The notes below the pieces were generated by a model. It had not been told where the DNA came from. It ran no database searches and was given only the letters and a program-made list of their open reading frames with translations. Positions 10,749 to 22,031 of a stretch of DNA of 64,000 nt are shown piece after piece. Source of the DNA: Rebecca billardiae RCC1528 (lineage: Eukaryota > Haptophyta); the NCBI GenBank assembly GCA_965240325.2, contig OZ251225.1:1984001-2048000 (forward strand), in the 5' to 3' direction. Position numbers and translations under genes: made by a program. Numbering within the stretch: position 1 is the first letter of the stretch; each line of letters starts with the position of its first letter.

Positions 10749-12144
10749 ATGCTGTCATGGGAGACGCTGACATCGAACCGCTGGTCGCCGAGCCCGCGCC
10801 AGGGCCACACGAGCGCGTATGAGGAGACCGAGCGCCAGCGCTCCGTCTACGTCTTCGGCGGCATCGGCGTCGGCATGCTCAGCGAGCTCGCGCGTCTCGA
10901 CCTGAAGCACATGCGCTGGGAGCGCGTGCCTCTCGTCCCGACGTCCAAGGCGGTGCAGCCGATCGCGCCGCGCGCGTTCCACGCGTCCGCCGTGGTGGAC
11001 GGGTACATGTACATCTTCGGCGGCGCGGGCGAGCGCCCAGGCCAGGTGCTCGGCGACACGTGGGAGATCCACCTCGGTGCGAGCCGCCGGCGCCGGCGCC
11101 GAGCGAGCGCCGTCGCCGCGCGCGCCGCGCGCGCGCGCCCTGCCGCCGCGCCCGCCGAGGGCGTGCACCGTGCACCGCGCGCCGCGTGCACTCACGAGGC
11201 ACGCGCGCCCGTATCGCGGCGCACCGCGCCCGCGCGCACCGCGCCCGCAGAGACCGGCCGCCTCGTGAGCATCACCGCGGCGGACGGCGCGCCGCCGGTG
11301 CGCCGCGGGCACAGCGCCAGCGCTGGGCTTGGCGGTCTGGTCTTCGTGCTGGGCGGCTCGCGCTCGCTCGACCCGGCGGATCTGTACACGGGTGACGAGG
11401 TGGCGTACGTCTTCTCCGCGCGCGAGCGCCGCTGGCGCGACGCGCGCTGGCTCCTCGACGGCGCGCGCGCGTCTGAGGATGTTCACGGCGTGGGCGCGGG
11501 CGCGGGGCTGCTGGAGCGCCATGCGCATTCGGCGTCGATCATCTCGCCCGAGCGGGTGCTGCTGTTCGGCGGGTGCACGGCGCGGGGCGGGCTGGACGGG
11601 GACAATGCGAGCGTCGTGCTGCACCTGCGCACCGGCGACTGCCGCGTCCTCGCGTGCACAGGCGCGCCGCCGCCGCCTCGCCACAGCCACGCGGCCGCGG
11701 TCGTCGGGAGCTATCTCGTGATCAGCGGCGGCAAGACGACCGCACGGGTGTTTTCTGATATTCACCTGCTCGAGCCGAGCCGGCAGGAGTGGAGCCGGCC
11801 GGCGCTCACGCGCGGGCCGGCGGAGCTGGGCGCGCGGTACGGCCACGCCGCCGTCGGCGCCGCGGACCGCGTCGTCGTGTTTGGCGGCGTCGACGGCGCG
11901 GGCGTGTTCGCGCCGAATGGAATGAGTTTTTTATTCGGTCCGGCGCTGAGCGTGAGTGCAGAGAGAACGGTGGTGCGCAAGGCGGGGAGCGCGCGGAACA
12001 CGGCGCCGCCGTTCCCCGCGCTGCGCGACGGCCCGCCGCGCGGCGCCGCGCGCGACGCCGCCGCCGAGACCGCCGCCTCGCTCCACGCCGCCGGCCGCAC
12101 TGCCGGCGCGGCCGACGGCCGGAGTGGCAGCGCGCGATCTAAGC

Positions 12145-12177
<33 letters not shown>

Positions 12178-15100
12178 GCGTGCGCATCAGCGGCGACCGG
12201 CCGCAGACGCTGCTGCTCGGTGGGGAGGAGGAGGAGGAGGGGGAGCGCGGCTTCCTGCTCGACGAGCCCGAGTACGACCCCTTCGCCCAGCCCGAGCACG
12301 GCAGCGCGCACGCCTCGCGCCGATCGAGCGGCGCCGCCCCTTCGGCCGCCGCCGCCGCCGAGCTCGCCTCTCTCCGCTCGCGTGTGCACGCGCTTGAGGG
12401 TGCGTGCGCACTCGGCGCGCGCGCGGCGGCGGGCGTGCGCGAGTGGGCGGCGCGGCTGGGCGAGGTGCACGCGCGCACCTCCGCGCGCACCGACGCCCTC
12501 CTCGGCGCGTGCAGCGACTCGCTCGGCGCCGCGCGCTCAGTGCAGCTCATCCTCGGCGACGGCGGCATCGTCTCATCGTTGCAATTCGAATTATTCGTGG
12601 AGCAGCTGCGGGACACGTGTGCGAGCGAGCGGCTGACGCGGCGCGCGGCGCACGCGATCGAGGCGCTGCTCGAGGCGTCGGCGAGGGAGTGGGGCGAGCA
12701 GTCGGCCGAGCTGCTCGACGCGCTCGAGCCCGCCGCCGACCACGCCGCCGCCACCCTCCCCTGGGCGTCCAACGAGGGCGAGCGCGCGTCGGCGCACGCA
12801 GGCGCCGCCACAGCCGAGCTGGGCGCGATCGCAGCCGAGCTCGCCAGGGCGATGGCGGCGGCTGGGATGGGCGGGGAGCACGCGGCTGCGGAGGCGGCCG
12901 AGTGGGCGGAGCCGCTCCCACCCGCCGAGGCGCACGCCCCGGAGGCCGCGGCCGTCACGTCTGCCGCCGCGGCCGGCGGCGGCGGCGGCGCGTCGGCGGC
13001 CGCGCGCGCGGGCGCGGGCGCGGGCGGCGCGGCAGCCATGCTAGAAGGCGCCACGGCGGCGGCGGCCATCGCTGAGCTCAAGCTGGCGCTGGTCGACGCG
13101 CGCGCGGACCGCGACGGCGTGCTCTCGGAGCTCGCCATCGCGCACGAGCAGCTCGCCCTGCGCGAGGAGGAGGCGACGCACCTGCGCGCCACCAGCGCAA
13201 GCCTGCTTCGCACGCACGAGGCGACACAGACGCGGATCGGAGCGGCCGCGGACGCGCTCGGCGCGCTTGGGCTGTGGCGCCGCGGCGCGCGCGAGCTGGC
13301 GGAGGAGATGGCGGCGTACGCGGGGCCCGGGCTCGAGCGCGACGCCGCGGCGAACGCGCGCGGCTGGGCGAGCCGCGCGGCCGAGCTCGTCCGCGCGGCG
13401 AGCATCGCCGATCAGGCGGAGGCGGTGGCGGCGCGCGCGTTTGCCGCAGCATCGGACGGCGCGGGCGACGACGACGACAGCGGCGGCGAGAGCGACGGGA
13501 GCGGCGGCGAGCTGGGCGGCATGCTGGACGCGGCGGCGGACGACGCGAGCGCCGCGCTCCTCCTGCGCGTCGCGCGCTCGCTCCGCGCCTCGGGGCTCCG
13601 CGCCGCCGCGCACGACGCCGCCGCCGCCGAGCTGCACTCAAGACTTGCCCAGCCGAGAACGCAGCAGCCATTGCTGGCCCACGTGTTGGCGCGGCAGCAG
13701 CAGCTTGAGGGCGAGCTGCTCGACGCGCGCGCGGCGCTGCGCGCGGCGCGGTGGGCGGGCGCGGCGGAGGGCGAGGGCTCCGCCATCGCCGGCGTGGCCG
13801 AGCACAGCTCCGCGCTCGACGGCTCCACGCTCAGCGCCGCGCCGCCCGCGCCGCAGCCGCCGCAGCCGCCGCCGCCGCCGCCGCAGTCGTCATCTGAAGT
13901 TCTTCTCCGTGCCGCTGCCGTTCTGGTGGAGCTGGAGGAGCGCGTGGTGGCGGCGGGGCACGGCGGGCGCGGCGGCGCGGCGGGCGGGCAGAACGGCTCC
14001 GGCCGCGGGGGCCGAGCCTCGCCCGCGCGGCGCGGCCGGGGCCGGGCGCAGCCGTCGCCGGGCCGGCGCGCCGCGCCCGCATCCGCCAGCGGCGCCTCGG
14101 CGGCGCCGCCCGAGCCGCCGCCGAGATCGCTCGAGCTGCTGCGCGCGGCGCGCGGCGCAATGGAGGCGGCGCTGACGGACGCGGAGCTGATCCAGGCGGT
14201 GGACGCGGCGGCGGCGGGCGTCGCGCCGGACGGCTCCCAGCTCGACAGCGAGGGCGCCGGCGCGCTCGCGCACACGCTGCTGCGGCGCGCATGGAAGCTC
14301 GCTGCGCGCGCGAGCGCCGCGGTGGGCGGCGCGCCGGATGCGCTCGCGAGCGCGGAAGGAGGCGCGCCTGCGAGCGCCTGGGACCCGGAGGTCGCGGCGG
14401 TGGCGGACGGGAACGCGGCGGTGGCGACGCTCGCGCGCCACGCCTCGCGCACGCGCTCGTCGCCGCAGCACCGCAACGCCCGCGCCCGCGCCGCCGGCGC
14501 TGCCGACGCCGGCTCAGAGGCGGCGGGCTCGCCGGGCGCCAACCGCGCGCGCTCGCGCTCGCGCCGCGGCGCTAAGGGGGCTCGGGCGGCGGCGGAGGAG
14601 GAGGAGGATGACGCGATGTCTGCGCGCGAGGTGCGCCGGCTGCGCGAGGAGCTGGCCAAGGCGAAGGCTGCAAAGGAGCAGCTGGCCGCCTCGCACGCCT
14701 CGCTGCGCTCCATGTACAAGGTGCGATGCGCGGGCTGAGGCAAGGGTAGTAGCTGAGGCGTGCGCGCTGCGCTTGTTGCCTATGTGTGCGCGCGCGCGTG
14801 TGTGCGCGTGTTGCCTATGTGTGTGCGCGCGCGCGTGTGTGCGCGTGTTGCCTATGTGTGTGCGCGTGCGTGTGTGTGCGCCCGTTGCCCATGTGTGTGC
14901 GCGCGCGCGTGTGTGCGCGTGTTGCCAATGGCCCGTTGCCTATGTGATGTGTGTGCGCGCGCGCGTGTATGTCGCCACGTGTGCGTGTGTGCGCTCGCGC
15001 GCGCGCGCGCCCATCGGGCGCACGGCTGGCGCGCCCCGCGGCGGTCGCACGCGCGCCCTGGCGCGCACGCCGCCGCTCAGCACACTGCACACCCCTCGGC

Positions 15101-16080
15101 GCGCGCGCGCTCGATCGCAGGAGGAGGCGTGGAAGCTGCGCCGCATCCAGACAGACCACGCAGAGGCGGACGCGCTCACGCTGCACATCTCCGGCCTCGA
15201 GCACAGGCTGCAGGAGCAGCGCGAGAAGCAAGCGCAGCGCTGCCGGCTGCTGATGCGCTCGCACCTGCAGCGCGCGACGCACATGCGGCGCGAGGCGGAG
15301 CGGCTGCGTACGCAGCGCCTCGCGCTCGTCCAGCACTCGCGGCTCTCCGAGGCGGGGAGCGGCGCCGAGGGCGGCGCCGAGGGCGGCGACGGGCGCGGCG
15401 CGCGCGACGCGCCGCGCGGCACAGCGCCCGTGGCCGAGCCGTCGGCTGGCGCCGACGCCGCGTCAGAACCGGCGGCCGCGCGGCCGCAGCTGGGTGTCAC
15501 CGTGCACCGCGCAGCAGCAGACGCGGAGGGCGATGGCGGCGCGGACTCCGCGCCCGGCTCGCCCCGCCTGCCGTTTGCGCCGCGCTCGCCCGCGCTCTCG
15601 CTCTCCCCGTGGCCCTCTCCGCAGCTGGGGCCGCGCGCGGACAAGCTGGACAGCGGTGCGGACGGCGCCGAGCGCGACGGGTCGGTGGGGGCGCCGAGGC
15701 AGCGCAGAGACTTTGCGTCGGCTTCGCTGCTGCTCAGACATGTAAGCAAAGCGCCCCTGCGCGCACGCCGCGCGCGCCCGACGGCCCCGCGAGTCTCCGC
15801 GGCGAACGCGCGCGCGCCGCCCACTCGCCACGACGCACGCGTGCTGTGTTAGTGCACGCGCGTGTGCTCGTTGCTCACCCTCGCGTGCTGCATCCGCCGG
15901 CCTGCCTGTCGGCCCCTGCCCACTGCGGCTGCCCGACGCGATGCGCTGCGTCGTGTCGCGCAGACCTTCAAGCGGCACACCTTCGCCGCGAACGCCTTCA
16001 GGCGGCCCCTGGGCCTAGTGGATGATGATGAGGAGGAGGACGATGATGACGGCTCATCAGCGGCGGCGGCCGAACGCTAA
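10749..16080 (+). CDS. Kelch-repeat coiled-coil protein, four exons
   Basis: Exons 10749-11076, 11251-14720, 15121-15741 and 15964-16080 join in frame with GT/AG ends to give 1,511 residues. The first 400 or so residues contain at least six kelch blades, seen as repeated VFGG, IFGG, VLGG, LFGG and VISGG strands, each followed by a Trp or Arg blade end; this should fold as a beta-propeller. Residues about 520-1300 are Ala/Glu/Arg-rich predicted coiled coil with Gly and Pro linkers, including (GGC)n and (CCG)n runs. The C-terminus has another helical stretch, a Ser/Pro-rich linker and an acidic end (DDDEEEDDDD). Kelch-plus-coiled-coil proteins are usually scaffolds at the cytoskeleton or cell cortex, but a specific function cannot be assigned. 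The first intron is 174 bp, a multiple of three with no stop, so its retention would insert 58 residues. Confidence 0.75.
14757..14970 (+). repeat. Intronic tandem repeat (GTGTGCGCG / TTGCCTATG)
   Basis: Inside the third-exon-preceding intron of the kelch gene, a unit of roughly 35-40 bp (alternating GTGTGCGCGC followed by GTTGCCTATG or GTTGCCCATG) is repeated about five times with variation. The alternating purine-pyrimidine tracts could adopt Z-DNA. Confidence 0.7.
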
Positions 16081-16513
16081 CGACCAGCACCTTCGCGATG
16101 ACGACGGCGACGAGTTCGTCGGGAGCAGTCGTGTCGGAGTACGCCGACTACATCTATACGCCTACTAGCTACGGCGCATCACTCGTCATCAGTCACTTAC
16201 CCGACAACACTCGACTCTCGAACTGCGCTACAACGTACTACTTGATCCGCGTAGTGGCGGCGGTAGCTATACCGGGTGCCGAGAATGCGGGCGGCCCCGA
16301 CGAGTATTTCACCATTGCGCAAGGTCATATATTGATGCTGATGCATGCTGCGCTGAGTTTAGGCTGCCAGCGGCGAATCGGCGGCTGCGGGTAGGTACAC
16401 TGCTAGCCAGTGCTGTCTGTATCATGTAGGACTCGTCACTGCTCTGTGCGCGGGCAGTCTGCGCCGCGGCCGCTCGGGCGGCTGCCAGGCCGCCGGCCTC
16501 GGGCCCCGGCTCA
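16081..16513. other. Convergent intergenic region
   Basis: Lies between the 3' ends of the kelch gene (+) and GARP gene 1 (-). It should hold both 3' UTRs. A 98-codon frame at 16098-16394 is present but has no recognisable domain, and I do not call it. Confidence 0.5.
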
Positions 16514-17662
16514 CTAGTCACTATACGCCTCGAGCAGTGAGACGAGCTGCTCGTACTTCTTGACCAGGAGACGCAGGTCGACGTGCAGGTTGCTGGAGGC
16601 TGTGCGCACCTTATTCGTCACCTCGAGCGTTCCAGCCGCCTTGCGCACGCGCACCACCTCGATGCGCTCGCCAATCACACGCGAGAGCTCGCCTTGCAGG
16701 CGCTCCTGCTCGCGGAACATCAACATGACCTGCTCCTCCGCCCAGTAGTCGTGATCGAAATCGTGGCGAGCACTGCTGTGGCCGTCGAGGTTGCCTGGCA
16801 TGCCACATCCCGCACCCGGGAATTGCGTGAGCTGCTGCCGCGGAAAGCCGCTGCCGCCGCCGGTGCTGCCACCGTGCTGCGCTGCCTGCTGGTGGATGCC
16901 CACTTCGTGGCTGCTGCTGTGCGACACCCAGCAGCTCTGCTGCTGTCCATAGTAATGGTAGGGCGGCGGCGGCGGCGGCGGCGCATTGCTGTTGTTGGTG
17001 AGCTGCGGAGGTGGCAATGGCTGCTGCTGCGGCTGCGACGGCAGCAGCTGGTGCTGAGGAGTAGCACACGCCCAGGACTGGTAGGTGTACGCTGCACCAT
17101 CATCACGCGCTGGAGCGCACCGGGGCAGGCTGTAGCCCTGCCACGACGGAGCTGGCTGGCTCATGTGCTGTGGATGCAGCGGCGGCTGCGGCTGTGGCTG
17201 CGGGCCCATGTGCACTAGGGCCCCGGCGGTGGCCGGTCCACAGCAGCGTGTGTGCTCAGACCACCACGCCTCACCGGGCTGCGCGCACGTCCTTGTCGAA
17301 GCGGCCGCGCGCCCGTGCGTGTCGGTAACGTTCGAGCAGCAGGGGCCGACAGGAAGTGGGCCAACGTCAACGTGAGTCGGATTGGCCGAGGTTGCAAAAG
17401 CGGGGGAGGGGTATACGGGGCCGGCCGCCGCAAAGAGCGATTGGTTCTTCTTGAGGTGGGAAGTGCAGTTCTGCAGATGGCTTTTCACATGGGTCCGCGT
17501 CAAGCCTGGCACGCGCATCCGCTCGAGGATCCGCGCCGGCTGGGCAGTCCCATAGCCGCCAAGCTCGTTCACGGCCGCTTCAAACCTGGCGTGGAGCTCG
17601 CGCGTCCACTTGATCCTTGGCGGCTTCGAGCCTGTCGGCTCTCCCGACGCCCGCTCGCCCAT
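16514..17662 (-). CDS. GARP (G2-like Myb) transcription factor, copy 1
   Basis: Protein of 382 residues from the ATG at 17662 (MGERASGEPTG). The GARP DNA-binding B-motif lies at about residues 12-68, with IKWTRELHARFEAAVNELGG, then PARILERMRVPGLTRTHVKS and SHLQ. The last part reads SHLQNCTSHLKK where plant GARP proteins usually have SHLQKYR. GARP proteins are nuclear DNA-binding regulators of plastid, nutrient and hormone responses in plants. The middle is Gln/Pro/His-rich (residues about 150-270), typical of an activation region. A conserved helical C-terminus (about 300-380) probably mediates dimerisation. It is head-to-head with a second copy at 18232-19394. An open frame extends upstream to a GTG at 17707, but the ATG is a better start. 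Confidence 0.85.
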   Translation of the reverse strand: MGERASGEPTGSKPPRIKWTRELHARFEAAVNELGGYGTAQPARILERMRVPGLTRTHVKSHLQNCTSHLKKNQSLFAAAGPVYPSPAFATSANPTHVDVGPLPVGPCCSNVTDTHGRAAASTRTCAQPGEAWWSEHTRCCGPATAGALVHMGPQPQPQPPLHPQHMSQPAPSWQGYSLPRCAPARDDGAAYTYQSWACATPQHQLLPSQPQQQPLPPPQLTNNSNAPPPPPPPYHYYGQQQSCWVSHSSSHEVGIHQQAAQHGGSTGGGSGFPRQQLTQFPGAGCGMPGNLDGHSSARHDFDHDYWAEEQVMLMFREQERLQGELSRVIGERIEVVRVRKAAGTLEVTNKVRTASSNLHVDLRLLVKKYEQLVSLLEAYSD

Positions 17663-18231
17663 CCGCTGGCTGGGCAGCGGCAATGTTGGGCTGGTCAAGG
17701 TCTCCACCCCGAAGCGGGCGGGTGATCAAGAAGATCATCCGCGGTTCGGCGTTCGGATTTCGATTCCTTTGGTGAGATCTGGGTGAATCATGTGCCTGGT
17801 AACTCTTATATTATTCACTATAACCACTATACTCAAATTCCGCCTTCATTCGCATCGCGATCATTCCTACATCACCCGCACAGATTCGTCAAAAATATCC
17901 ATGATGACTAGTATAAATAGGGGTATACAGTATGCAGTATATATATATACTATCATCAGCATATGATTCGATATGTTCGTGAATGTTCGCGCGATTGTTA
18001 TCGAAAGCATCATATTATTATTGATGAAGTCTGAAGAGGCGGACGGGTTTTTTTTCAGGAGATAACAATGGGTATGAATACAGGGGCATTACCCATCAGC
18101 ACTCATCAGTGGGTAACCCACCAAATTTGAGGTGAGTGGAGTAGTGGACCACTAGAAGGCACCCATCATCATTCATCAACGAGTAGAATGCGGTTAGCCG
18201 AGCACTGGATTCGCCCAGATCTCCCCACGAC
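17663..18231. promoter_or_regulatory. Shared upstream region of the divergent GARP pair
   Basis: About 570 bp between the two GARP genes. It is clearly more AT-rich than the flanking genes, with AT tracts near 17935-17952 and 18010-18020 and a TATAAATA-like stretch near 17911. It probably contains both promoters and 5' leaders. No coding sequence is seen. Confidence 0.5.
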
Positions 18232-19394
18232 ATGAATAAGAATCTCAATGTCGATGTGGTACCAATGCGGGTAGATCGAAATCATCCATCTGAACCGGCC
18301 GTGGTTGATCTTCGGTCGCCGCACCCGCCTCCTCAAAGGAGGCCTCGACCATCCCAACATTTACATTGCCGCTGCCCAGGCGGATTGGCAAGCGGGCGTC
18401 GGGAGAGCCGACAGGCTCGAAGCCGCCAAGGATCAAGTGGACGCGCGAGCTCCACGCCAAGTTTGAAGCGGCCGTGAACGAGCTTGGCGGCTATGGGACT
18501 GCCCAGCCGGCGCGGATCCTCGAGCGGATGCGCATGCCAGGCTTGACGCGGAACCATGTGAAAAGCCATCTGCAGAACTGCACTTCCCACCTCAAGAAGA
18601 ACCAATCGCTCTTTGCGGCGGCCGGCCCCACGTGGTCGAGCGTGCGCCCTGAGGCGCGGTGGCCTGAGCACCCGCACTGCTGCGGAGCCACCACCGCCCC
18701 GGTGGACGCGGGCACGCAGCCACTGCCGCCGCCACAGCCGCCGCTGCTGCAGCCACAGCACATCAGCCAGCAGCCATCGCCGTCGTGGCAGGGCTACACC
18801 CTGCCACAGTACGCGCCGACCCTGCCACAGCACGCGCCGACGCATGACGGTGCAGCGTGGCAGTTCTTGGCGTGTGCCACTCCTCAGCAGCAGCTGCCTC
18901 CGCGGTACACCAACGGCTACGCGCCGCCGCCGTCGCCACCGCCGCTTTGCCACTACGGACAGCAGCAGGGCTACTGGATGTCGCACAGCAGCCGCGAAGT
19001 GGGCATCCAGGCAGTGCAGCACGCTGGCATCACCGGCGGCGGCGCGCGTGAGCACATGGCCGGCAGCTTCCCGTGGCCGCAGCTCACGCGTTTCCCAGGT
19101 GCGGGATGTGGCTTGCCCGGCAGCCTCGACGACCACAATGCCCGCCACGACTATGTTGATGACTGCTCGGAGGAGCAGGTCATGTTCCACGATCAGGAGC
19201 GCCTGCAAGGTGAGATCTCGCGCGTGATTGCCGAGCGCATCGAGGTGGTGCACGTGCGCAAGGCGGCTGGAACGCTCGAGGTGACCAAGGACGTGCGCAC
19301 AAACTCCAGCAACCTGCTGTTCGACCTGCATCTCCTGGTCAAGAAGTATGACCAGCTCGTCTCACTGCTCGAGAACGAGGATCGGCCCGGCTGA
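18232..19394 (+). CDS. GARP (G2-like Myb) transcription factor, copy 2
   Basis: Diverged inverted duplicate of GARP copy 1. The conserved frame runs from about 18339 to the stop at 19392-19394. It has the same B-motif (IKWTRELHAKFEAAVNELGG, SHLQNCTSHLKK), a shorter Pro/Gln-rich middle and the same C-terminal helix. The start codon of copy 1 is ATT here (position 18396 region, IGKRASGE instead of MGERASGE), and no ATG precedes the DNA-binding domain in this frame. A workable model is a 13-codon first exon 18232-18270 (ATG at 18232), a 68-bp intron 18271-18338 (gtagatcg...caaag), then exon 18339-19394, which keeps frame. This splice model is inference; without it the gene would lack a start and could be decaying. 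Confidence 0.7.
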
Positions 19395-19989
19395 CGGCAA
19401 GCGGGCTGCGCAGACCAGCCTACTCGTGGCCGCCGACTCGCCGCTACAGCCGCAGAGGAATAGTGATACCCGGGAGAAACTGCTTGGGCCCGTGGTCGTA
19501 ACATTCTGGCGGCCAACTACTGCACCATTCACCACTTGGCCAAGTAGGCGACACTCTCGACGTCAACACGCGCGGCATCACTCACCTCTTTGTGCCTGAG
19601 CAGGCCGGACGACGTTATTGAACACCCCCCCCCAGCTGCGATCAACGTCGACAACGTGGTCGCTCACACCATCACCGTTCTGAGCTGTTCCACGTAACCG
19701 CAGTACAGTACCGCCATGACAGACTGAAGAATCAGGTGTTGGCTGCACCCTCGTGCCTGATGTAGTGTCTTCAAATCATAGCAGAAATACCGCCGCCATA
19801 CCCCGCCCATAGACTGACTACAAGGCGACGTAACAGACTCCGCGCGACGATGCCGCCTGACGAAATATATTATTGTTTTATTATTATAATAAATAATAAT
19901 ATAGTCATCAGCATATTCGTGCTCATCAGGCTTAGTTCACTGCTACCACGTTACCCGACTATCAGAACTTCCCACTACCGACAGTGAGT
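19395..19989. other. Intergenic, no gene seen
   Basis: Contains a C9 run near 19625 and a strongly AT-rich stretch near 19862-19905 (mostly A/T with ATAATA motifs). Otherwise unremarkable and without a supported gene. Confidence 0.5.
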
Positions 19990-20484
19990 ATACCGCCGAA
20001 GTCCTGGCAGCAGGCCACAGCCTTAATCCCGCCAGCCGCCCGGGCCGGCCTGGACCGAGTTCCAAAGGCCGTGCTGCGCGAGCAGCGCGAGTAGCGCGAC
20101 CACCGCGTCGGACCAGGGCTCGAGCAGGAAGTCCACGTCGAGATGCACCGCGTCGTACCCGTGCTTCTGCGCCAGCGTGCACGCCTCCTCGATGGGCAGC
20201 TGCTTGCCAAGCGCGCCGAGGTGCGGCTCGCAGGTCCCAGTCAGAGTCGGTGCCACGGTGGGAAGGTCTTGAGCAGCGAGGTGGGCGAGCCCTTGCCGGC
20301 CGTGAGTGGAGGGGCGCCGGTCGACATGAGCGGAACAGGGGCGTGAAGTCGAGCGCGCTGAAGAACCACGGCCGGTGGCGTCGGCCGTGGCCGGTGCCGT
20401 CTCGGAATCGGCGGCCCGATGCCGGCGCTCGCTCGAACGAAAGCTCGTCGTGATGGCCGCCGGGAGTTCATCACGACGAGCCAC
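19990..20484 (-). other. Conserved downstream module of the EsV-1-7 block, copy A
   Basis: This sequence follows the EsV-1-7 gene on the same strand, and homologous sequence follows each of the other three arrays. The best conserved reading (20023 to about 20290) encodes LPIEEACTLAQKHGYDAVHL followed by DVDFLLEPW, which looks like the first strands and helix of a TIM-barrel enzyme. The upstream half (MSTGAPPLTAGKGSPTSLLK) is in another frame in this copy, so the module is frameshifted here. I do not assign a function; a decaying gene fragment or a downstream exon are the options. Confidence 0.4.
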
Positions 20485-20495
20485 GCTTCACGGCT

Positions 20496-21857
20496 TCATC
20501 GGCCTGCAGCGTCGCGAGCAGGGACCCTCCTGGCCATCACCACAGGTATGTCCTGTGGTTGCTGCCGTCGTGCTGCCCCCACCGCCATCGATGATGATGG
20601 TCGTCCTGGCACAGCGGTAGTGTTGATGCTTGCCGGTAGTCCCTGGTCGTAGTTGCCAGGGGCAGCCCGGATTGCATCACCTGCATTGCCACGCTGGCGC
20701 CGCTCGTCCAGGGCAAGGGCGCCATCATCGACCACCCCGTCGTCAACCGAGTGGATCGTGCCATCTGGCAAGCGCCAGCGGACGATGGTGACTGCGACGA
20801 GCGGCGGCGGTGCGGGCAGCTGCGGCGCGGCGACAGCCGCAATGCTGCCGGTGTGTTTGTGCCGTCGCTTCGCGGCGCGCGTGCCCTGGTCGCCGGTGCC
20901 ATGCTCCAGTCTGCGCTTGGGGACGGCGAGCTGAGTGTTGACCATGCCGGCCAGCTTGTGCTCAGCGCACCGGCTGGCGCGCGCGTCGCCCGGCATGCCG
21001 AAGTGAGGCTGCTTGGTGCAGCCGGCGTGACCGCACTTGGGGTTCTTCACGTCGACCATGCCGGCCAGCTTGTGCGTAGCGCACCGGCTGGCGCGCGCGT
21101 CGCCCGGCATGGCAAAGTAAGGCCCCTTGGTGCAGCCCGCGTGATCACACGTGGGGTGCTTCACGTCGACCATGCCGGCCAGCTTGTGCGTAGCGCACCG
21201 CCTGGCGCGCGCGTCGCCCGGCACGCCGAATGAAGGCCACTTCGTGCAGCCCGCGTGACCACACTTGGGGCTCCTCACGTCGACCATGCCGGCCAGCTTG
21301 TGCGTAGCGCACCGGCTGGCGCGCGCGTCGCCCGGCATGCCGAAGTGAGGCTGCTTGGTGCAGCCGGCGTGACCGCACTTGGGGTTCTTCACGTCGACCA
21401 TGCCGGCCAGCTTGTGCGTAGCACACCGGCTGGCGCGCGCGTCGCCCGGCATGCCAAAGTGAGGCTGCTTGGTGCAGCCCGCGTGAGCACACGTGGGGTT
21501 CTTCACGTCGACCATGCCGGCCAGCTTGTGCGCAGCGCACCGGCTGGCGCGCGCGTCACCCGGCATGCCGAACGAAGGCCGCGTGGTGCAGCCCGCGTGA
21601 TCACACTTGGGGTGCTTCACGTCGACCATGCCGGCCAGCTTGTGCGCAGCGCACCGGCTGGCGTGCGTGTCACCCGGCATGCCGAATGTAGGCCGCGTGG
21701 TGCAGCCGGCGTGACCACACGTGCGGGTCCTCACGTCGACCATGCCGGCCAGCTTGTGCGCAGCGCACCGGCTGGCGCGCGCGTCGCCCGGCATGCCGAA
21801 GTGAGGCCACGTGGTGCAGCCGGCGTGATCACACGTGGGGTTCTTCACGTCGACCAT
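20496..21857 (-). CDS. EsV-1-7 repeat protein, array A (8 units)
   Basis: Reading from the first in-frame ATG at 21857 gives 453 residues. It begins with eight consecutive 38-residue units with exact spacing C-X4-C-X16-C-X2-H-X12 (for example CGHAGC ... RCATHKLAGMVDV). This is the published EsV-1-7 motif, presumably zinc-binding. A degenerate unit (C-X4-C-X17-C-X2-H) is readable just upstream, to about 21962, but has no ATG. The C-terminal 150 residues are not repeats: a basic segment (RAAKRRHKH, nuclear-signal-like), then a Pro-rich stretch and IVRWRLPDGTIHSVDDG. Known family members act in brown-algal development (IMM); the molecular function is unknown. The gene is divergent from helicase fragment P1. 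Confidence 0.75.
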   Translation of the reverse strand: MVDVKNPTCDHAGCTTWPHFGMPGDARASRCAAHKLAGMVDVRTRTCGHAGCTTRPTFGMPGDTHASRCAAHKLAGMVDVKHPKCDHAGCTTRPSFGMPGDARASRCAAHKLAGMVDVKNPTCAHAGCTKQPHFGMPGDARASRCATHKLAGMVDVKNPKCGHAGCTKQPHFGMPGDARASRCATHKLAGMVDVRSPKCGHAGCTKWPSFGVPGDARARRCATHKLAGMVDVKHPTCDHAGCTKGPYFAMPGDARASRCATHKLAGMVDVKNPKCGHAGCTKQPHFGMPGDARASRCAEHKLAGMVNTQLAVPKRRLEHGTGDQGTRAAKRRHKHTGSIAAVAAPQLPAPPPLVAVTIVRWRLPDGTIHSVDDGVVDDGALALDERRQRGNAGDAIRAAPGNYDQGLPASINTTAVPGRPSSSMAVGAARRQQPQDIPVVMARRVPARDAAGR

Positions 21858-22031
21858 GCCGGCCAGCTTGTGCGCAGCGCACCGGCTGGCGTTGTGCGTC
21901 GCCGAGTCAAGGGTGTCCAGGGTCCGCAACTCGCACTGCGCAGCGCGGCAAGCTCGGCAGCTTGATGTGCCAGCTTCGCCGGCGGCCGGCCAGGATGGCT
22001 GCCGTCCCGCGACAATGACGGTGATGGAGCG
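21858..22031. promoter_or_regulatory. Spacer between array A and helicase fragment P1
   Basis: This 174-bp stretch contains the degenerate first EsV-1-7 unit and the start-proximal region of the helicase copy. The same spacer is present in copies C and D and, interrupted by an insertion, between the intact helicase and array B. It is the likely ancestral bidirectional promoter. Confidence 0.5.

Noticed and set aside
16098-16394. 98-codon frame after the kelch gene
   Set aside because: No domain, lies in the expected 3' UTR zone, and composition is not distinct from non-coding neighbours.
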